Under the pieces are notes generated by a model, which was not told the DNA's origin, did not search any database, and worked only from the letters and a program-made list of their open reading frames with translations. This document shows positions 59,242-64,000 of a DNA stretch of 64,000 bases, piece by piece. Position numbers and translations under genes: made by a program. Where the stretch lies: contig NZ_JANTOO010000020.1 in assembly GCF_024753545.1 (NCBI RefSeq), forward strand, positions 248,001-312,000. Reading direction: 5' to 3'. Position 1 is the first letter of the stretch. Every line of letters starts with the position of its first letter. Origin of the DNA: Lysinibacillus pinottii. Lineage in GTDB: Bacteria > Bacillota > Bacilli > Bacillales_A > Planococcaceae.

Positions 59242-60179
59242 TTAAATTGGTCCCCAATCTGTAATTTAGAACCTGTACCACGTAAATATTCCTCAGCTGT
59301 CATGCGCTTTTTACCTGCAGGTTGTACATCATATAATGCCAATGTTGTCCCATTGCCTGCCGCCACTTCAAAATGGTCTTTCGCAATTGCAACAACAGTA
59401 CCAGGAATAGTATCATGCTTGCTTTTGCCTATAGTCGCCCACCATACTTTAAAATTACCATCTTCAAAAGTGGTATAAGCTACAGGCCATGGATGAAGCC
59501 CGCGTACTTGATTGTAAAGAGTTGTGGCGTCATTTGTCCAATCAATACGTTCCTGTTCTCTCGAAATATTGCTCGCAAAGGTAACTTGCGTTTCATCTTG
59601 TACAGTGCGGTTATTTGTTCTATTAATAATAGATGGAAGTGTGTCCTTTAATAAATCTCGACCAACCATACTTAGCTTATCAAAAACTCTACCCGTATGA
59701 TCATCTAGTTCAATAGGGATAGCTCTTTGTGAAATAATATCACCGGCATCAAGCTTTTCTGCCATATACATGATTGTTACGCCAGTTTCTTTTTCACCAT
59801 CTATAATAGCTTGGTGTATAGGAGCGCCTCCACGATATTTTGGTAATAATGAAGCATGGACATTAATACAGCCAAGTGAAGGAGCATCCAAAAGTTCTTT
59901 CGGTAATATTTGTCCAAATGCAGCGGTAATGACTATATCTGGCTGTAACGAAAGAATTTGTTGTAGTTCCTCAGATCCACGTAGTTTTTCTGGTTGTATA
60001 ATAGGTAATCCTAGCTCTAATGCTGCGGCCTTAACAGGTGGTGGTGTCAATATACGTTTACGTCCTACAGGTCGATCAGGTTGTGTCACCACTGCTTTAA
60101 TATCGTACCCCTCTTCATGTAGCATACGCAAAATGGGTGCGGAGAAGTCAGGTGTCCCCATAAAAATAATCGAAGTCAT
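59238..60179 (-). CDS. fmt: Methionyl-tRNA formyltransferase
   Basis: Fmt formylates initiator Met-tRNA using 10-formyltetrahydrofolate. The 313-residue protein starts MTSIIFMGTPDFSAPILRML and has HASLLPKYRGGAPIHQAI (the SLLPxxRG loop) and GVTIMYMAEKLDAGDI; the C-terminal OB-like domain covers about 205-313. ATG at 60177-60179 has AGGAGG six bases upstream; an ATG 11 codons earlier inside def is unlikely. It starts one base after the def stop, so the deformylase and formyltransferase are coupled. Confidence 0.97.
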   Translation of the reverse strand: MTSIIFMGTPDFSAPILRMLHEEGYDIKAVVTQPDRPVGRKRILTPPPVKAAALELGLPIIQPEKLRGSEELQQILSLQPDIVITAAFGQILPKELLDAPSLGCINVHASLLPKYRGGAPIHQAIIDGEKETGVTIMYMAEKLDAGDIISQRAIPIELDDHTGRVFDKLSMVGRDLLKDTLPSIINRTNNRTVQDETQVTFASNISREQERIDWTNDATTLYNQVRGLHPWPVAYTTFEDGNFKVWWATIGKSKHDTIPGTVVAIAKDHFEVAAGNGTTLALYDVQPAGKKRMTAEEYLRGTGSKLQIGDQFK

Positions 60180-60180
60180 T

Positions 60181-60675
60181 TTATTCCTCCTCTTCTGCAT
60201 ACATTTCTTCAAGCTCTTCTGCTGTTAGAACGCGTTGGATTTTTGAATCAAATAGCACGCCATCTAAATGATCAATTTCATGTAAAATTGCTCTAGCATC
60301 AAAGCCCCCTGCTTCTAATTCATAGACACGTCCTTCACGGTCACAAGCTTCAATTTTTACATAGCTTGGGCGTTCAACCTCACCATATAATCCTGGGAAA
60401 CTCAAGCAACCTTCAATATCTATTTCCGCTCCATCCGTTTCAATAACAGTTGGATTAATCATTTCTAAAATATCGCGTTCCTCACCTAATTCTACAATCG
60501 CTACTCGTAACCCTATATCAATTTGCGGTGCAGCAATGCCAACACCATCATATTCAACCATAGTGTCATATAAATCATCCAGTAATGTAATGAGTTCATC
60601 ATTTATTTCGGTTACTTCTGCACATGGTGTTGAAAGTACTTGTGCTGGGTGTTCGATTACTTTTTTTATTGCCAT
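60181..60675 (-). CDS. def: Peptide deformylase
   Basis: Def removes the formyl group from new polypeptides. The 164-residue protein has all three family motifs: GVGIAAPQ (44-51), EGCLSFPG (88-95, metal ligand Cys90) and HEIDH (132-136). ATG at 60673-60675 has GAGG eight bases upstream; an ATG 12 codons earlier lacks a ribosome-binding site. It lies between priA and fmt, the conserved order. Confidence 0.97.
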   Translation of the reverse strand: MAIKKVIEHPAQVLSTPCAEVTEINDELITLLDDLYDTMVEYDGVGIAAPQIDIGLRVAIVELGEERDILEMINPTVIETDGAEIDIEGCLSFPGLYGEVERPSYVKIEACDREGRVYELEAGGFDARAILHEIDHLDGVLFDSKIQRVLTAEELEEMYAEEEE

Positions 60676-60764
60676 TATTATATCCTCATTTCTGCTTTTA
60701 GCTAGAGCCATACCATTTTATTTATTTGTTAGACATATGCTCGTAAAACTGTGTTTATACTCTC

Positions 60765-63176
60765 TTATATAGTAGACGGATCTAAATCTACCGTCATTAA
60801 TATTCCTTGTTTGATCCACTCTGCTCGATACATAGCAAGTAGACGCTGTAATACCGGAATAAGATTTGGTTCAATTTTATATTTTATCAAACATTGATAA
60901 CGATATCTATTTTGGAGTCGAGCAATACTTGCCGTGGTTGGGCCAATAATAGCCACTTGATTCGATAAATTTCCACGGAGCCAATCAGCCATGCGTCCAG
61001 CATATTCAGCAGCCACCATAACATCCTCATGAGAAATCTGCACAAGCGCCACGTAATAATATGGTGGGTAACTGGAACGACGTCGTAAAAACATCTCACG
61101 CTCATAAAATGGCTCATAATCCTGCGTTTTAGCTAACTCGATAGCATAATGCTCTGGTGTATAGGTCTGAATAATTACCTCTCCGGGTTTATCATGTCTT
61201 CCTGCCCTCCCACTTACCTGTGTTAATAGTTGAAATGTACGTTCTGCTGCTCGATAATCTGGTAAATGTAGGGAGGTGTCAGCGCTAAGTACGCCTACCA
61301 GCGTAATATTTGGAAAATCAAGCCCTTTTGCAATCATCTGTGTGCCAAGTAAAATATCAGCTTGTCCCTCTCCAAATGCAGCTAATATTTCTTCATGTGC
61401 ACCTTTATGCTTTGTCGTATCTACATCCATACGCAATACTCTTGCTTCTGGGAACAGCTTATATATTTCTTCCTCTACCTTTTGTGTGCCAGTACCAAAA
61501 TAACGTATATGATCACTTTGACATTGTGGACAAATTTGAGGCACATGTTCTTCATAGCCGCAGTAATGGCATTTCAATTTTTCGGTTGTACGATGATAGG
61601 TTAAAGAAATATCACAGTTGGGACATTGGACAACTGTCCCGCAATCCCGACATAGCACAAAAGATGAGTAACCTCGTCGATTTAAAAACAACACCATTTG
61701 CTCTTTTTTCTCTAATCTTATACGAATTGCTTCTATAAGTGATTGCGAAAACATGGATCGATTTCCTTGTCGAAGCTCCTCACGCATATCTGAAATAAAA
61801 ACGGTTGGTAAGGACTGATGCAAGGCTCTTAATTTTAATGAAAGTAAGGTATAAACACCCTTTTTAGCTCTTGCAAAAGATTCTAATCCTGGTGTAGCAC
61901 TACCTAAAATAACAGGGCAATTATAATATTCACTACGCCAAATAGCTACATCTCTTGCATGATAACGTGGTGAGTCTTCTTGCTTATACGTTGACTCATG
62001 CTCTTCATCCAAAATAATAAGACCAATATTCGTAAAGGGAGCAAATATTGCTGAACGAGCCCCAACGACTACTCTCACCTTCCCTTGTTGAACTTTGCGC
62101 CATTCATCATACTTCTCGCCCACAGATAATCCACTATGCATCACCGCAACCATTTCTCCAAAACGACTACGGAATCGCTCTGTCATTTGAGGCGTTAAAG
62201 AGATTTCAGGTACGAGCATAATGGCTTCTTTGCCTTCGTTCAACACTTTTTGTATCGCCTGCAAATATACCTCTGTCTTGCCACTCCCTGTTACGCCATG
62301 CAATAAAAACGTTTGCGCTTGTTGCTGCTCCAAAGCTTCATTAATGGCTTGTAAAGCAATTTCCTGCTCATTTGTTAATTGTAAGGCTTGCGTACGTGAA
62401 ACCTCTTTCGTAAACGGGTCACGATACACTTCTTCTTGAGTAAATTGCGCAGCACCCTTATCAATAACGCTCTCTAAAACTGAAGAAGAGACTCTTGCCT
62501 CCTCACAAATTTGCTGTGGTGACAAAACCTCCCCTAAATGGCGCTCCATCCATTCTAGTAATAGACGTTGTTTCACAGCTCTAGTTGATTGCTTTAACGC
62601 TTTATCAATAACGTTAGGCTCTTCAGTAATTTTCACCATCCGTATTTCTTTCACATGACCCTGTTGTTTCACAACATTATCAATAGTCACCTTATTTTGT
62701 GCAACTAATGGCTTTAATAAAGGAAGTAAACCTGCACGTTCAAACTCTTTAAAATTAGCTTTTTGTCGCTTACCAAAAATCACCTGTACTTCATTGGGTA
62801 TAGATTGATCTTCATGTAGCTTTACAATTTTTTCATATTTCGCACGTAATGCTGAAGGTAACATTACTTGTAAAGCATCTATTTCATAGCAAATCGTTTG
62901 ATTCTTCAACCACTTTGCCATTTGAAGCATTTCCGCTGTTAATACTGGTTCCATATCTAAAATTTGAGCGATTGATTTTAATTTATTGAGGGGCACATCT
63001 GTTTCAGTTTTTATTCCCACTACAAAGCCTAAAACATTTCTAGGGCCAAATGGCACTTTCACACGACAGCCCATTTCTATTACATTTTCCCATTCTGGCG
63101 GCACTTGATAATCGAAAGGACGATCGACATGGTAGGTTGAGACGTCAACAATGACTTCCGCTATCAATAAACTCAT
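60765..63176 (-). CDS. priA: PriA, primosomal replication-restart helicase
   Basis: PriA recognises stalled forks and reloads the replicative helicase. The 803-residue protein has an N-terminal 3'-DNA-binding domain (about 1-105), a winged helix, Walker A GVTGSGKT (294-301), DEEH, a cysteine-rich zinc insertion (CRDCGTVVQCPNC, CHYCGYE, CPQC), and the second helicase lobe with GTQMIAKGLDFPNITLVGVL and QVSGRAGR. It overlaps coaBC by ATGA (63173-63176) and is followed after about 90 bases by def. Confidence 0.97.
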   Translation of the reverse strand: MSLLIAEVIVDVSTYHVDRPFDYQVPPEWENVIEMGCRVKVPFGPRNVLGFVVGIKTETDVPLNKLKSIAQILDMEPVLTAEMLQMAKWLKNQTICYEIDALQVMLPSALRAKYEKIVKLHEDQSIPNEVQVIFGKRQKANFKEFERAGLLPLLKPLVAQNKVTIDNVVKQQGHVKEIRMVKITEEPNVIDKALKQSTRAVKQRLLLEWMERHLGEVLSPQQICEEARVSSSVLESVIDKGAAQFTQEEVYRDPFTKEVSRTQALQLTNEQEIALQAINEALEQQQAQTFLLHGVTGSGKTEVYLQAIQKVLNEGKEAIMLVPEISLTPQMTERFRSRFGEMVAVMHSGLSVGEKYDEWRKVQQGKVRVVVGARSAIFAPFTNIGLIILDEEHESTYKQEDSPRYHARDVAIWRSEYYNCPVILGSATPGLESFARAKKGVYTLLSLKLRALHQSLPTVFISDMREELRQGNRSMFSQSLIEAIRIRLEKKEQMVLFLNRRGYSSFVLCRDCGTVVQCPNCDISLTYHRTTEKLKCHYCGYEEHVPQICPQCQSDHIRYFGTGTQKVEEEIYKLFPEARVLRMDVDTTKHKGAHEEILAAFGEGQADILLGTQMIAKGLDFPNITLVGVLSADTSLHLPDYRAAERTFQLLTQVSGRAGRHDKPGEVIIQTYTPEHYAIELAKTQDYEPFYEREMFLRRRSSYPPYYYVALVQISHEDVMVAAEYAGRMADWLRGNLSNQVAIIGPTTASIARLQNRYRYQCLIKYKIEPNLIPVLQRLLAMYRAEWIKQGILMTVDLDPSTI

Positions 63177-64000
63177 TGCTCCTCACCCTTTAAAATATGG
63201 GTCCATAATGTGCGGGCAAATTGCTGTGGATTAGTCGTAGCTATTATGCGCCCATTTAACTGAGCTTCCTCACTAAATTCTATCCAACGATCCGATCGAA
63301 TGTTGAGCATGGGTTCACCAAGCACTTCTTGTCCAAACGTGACAGCCTTGATACCCTCTACTGAAATAAGCGGCGTTTTCTCCATTGTCGGTACATTAGC
63401 TGCATGTATCAAGATAATTTCTGGGTTCTGATTTTTAGAGGCTTCAAGCTGTTGCATCACATCATTCAAACTACCATTTTCTATTTGAATAACGTGCGCG
63501 CCTAATTCCCTCGCCTCATTAGCCAAAGCCTGTCCAATAAGACCATTAGCTTGTGGGCTAATCACATGCTTCTCATCTAACGGTACATGCAAGGCACCAA
63601 CTGTCACTACAACTGTTTTATTTGTAAGTGGCTTTATTGTCGCTGGCGCTGCAAAAAAATCCAGTACAATAGCTGTTATTTTTTCAGGCTCCTCTAAGCG
63701 CCCCTTTCCAACATAGCCACATGCTAAAAATCCTTCCGAAGGCTCAATAAATTGGTAGCCATCTGCTGCTAATCTTTCTAGATTACGCTTTACTGCTGGA
63801 TGGTCATACATATGTACATTCATCGCTGGTGCTATCCACACTGGCGCAGTAGTAGCTAGTAAGGTGGTTGATACCATATCATCCGCAATTCCATTGGCCA
63901 TTTTCCCAATCATATTAGCAGTTGCAGGTGCAACTAAAATCAAATCAGCCCAATCCGCTAAATCAATATGGGCAATCACACTAGAATCTTTTTCATCAAA
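63173..64000 (-). CDS. coaBC: CoaBC, bifunctional phosphopantothenate ligase/decarboxylase (cut by window edge)
   Basis: CoaBC makes 4'-phosphopantetheine for CoA synthesis. Only the last 275 residues are in the window; the reading frame runs open to position 64000. The end of the flavin decarboxylase (CoaC) domain is seen in ADWADLILVAPATANMIGKMANGIADD, APAMNVHMYDHP and GFLACGYVGKGRLEEPEKI. The CoaB ligase domain follows (PLTNKTVVVTVGALHVPLD...). The canonical ligase start reads TxGGTxExID; here VTVGALHVPLD lacks that GGT, and the ligase half is short (about 150 residues), both unusual. It overlaps priA by ATGA. Confidence 0.9.
   Translation of the reverse strand, partial: FDEKDSSVIAHIDLADWADLILVAPATANMIGKMANGIADDMVSTTLLATTAPVWIAPAMNVHMYDHPAVKRNLERLAADGYQFIEPSEGFLACGYVGKGRLEEPEKITAIVLDFFAAPATIKPLTNKTVVVTVGALHVPLDEKHVISPQANGLIGQALANEARELGAHVIQIENGSLNDVMQQLEASKNQNPEIILIHAANVPTMEKTPLISVEGIKAVTFGQEVLGEPMLNIRSDRWIEFSEEAQLNGRIIATTNPQQFARTLWTHILKGEEQ

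Overview
The window is a continuous stretch of chromosome from a low-G+C, endospore-forming, flagellated Firmicute. The protein sequences look most like Lysinibacillus or another Planococcaceae member of the Bacillales; this is my inference from protein resemblance, not a database result. Nearly every gene lies on the minus strand, so transcription runs from high to low coordinates. Only iclR (about 50.4-51.2 kb) and rpmB (51.3-51.5 kb) are on the plus strand. I saw no tRNA, rRNA, insertion sequence, prophage or CRISPR array.

The backbone follows the well-known Bacillus subtilis order. Read in the direction of transcription it is: coaBC (cut by the window end), priA, def, fmt, rsmB, rlmN, prpC, prkC, rsgA, rpe, thiN and spoVM (64.0-51.65 kb); yloU and yloV/fakA (45-42.9 kb); sdaAB-sdaAA (42.5-40.9 kb); recG (35.8-33.75 kb); the fatty-acid operon fapR-plsX-fabD-fabG-acpP (33.6-30.0 kb); rnc-smc-ftsY (29.7-24.0 kb); ylxM-ffh, then rpsP-khpA (23.6-21.3 kb); rimM-trmD, rplS, lepB, rbgA and rnhB (20.9-16.7 kb); a FliK-like/FlhB-like pair (16.7-14.5 kb); sucC-sucD, dprA, topA, trmFO, xerC, hslV-hslU and codY (14.3-3.6 kb); and the start of the fla/che operon, flgB-flgC-fliE-fliF-fliG (3.1 kb to the left edge).

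Two accessory catabolic blocks interrupt this order. Block A (35.9-40.8 kb, between recG and sdaAA) is a LysR regulator followed by a YfcC-type transporter, an M20 amidohydrolase and an enolase-superfamily dipeptide epimerase. It looks like a module for taking up and degrading a peptide or acylated amino acid. Block B (45.3-51.2 kb, between yloU and rpmB) is a plus-strand IclR regulator divergent from a four-gene operon: two DDAH/arginine-deiminase-fold hydrolases, a RocE-like permease and a RocB-like M20 enzyme. Its strong promoter is followed by two near-identical palindromes 20 bp apart, a likely IclR operator. This block is the best candidate for a little-described system: regulated use of arginine or methylated arginine.

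Other points of note: a 33-codon spoVM whose only plausible start codon is CTG; a textbook FapR operator in front of fapR, whose promoter overlaps the recG terminator; CodY-box-like sites upstream of rnc and sdaAB; HslV with Gly at position 2, where B. subtilis ClpQ has its catalytic Ser; a stand-alone FlhB C-terminal domain encoded with a FliK-like protein; a 36-bp in-frame tandem repeat in ftsY; and apparent absence of ylqD. Promoters, operators and terminators were read by eye from sequence alone.
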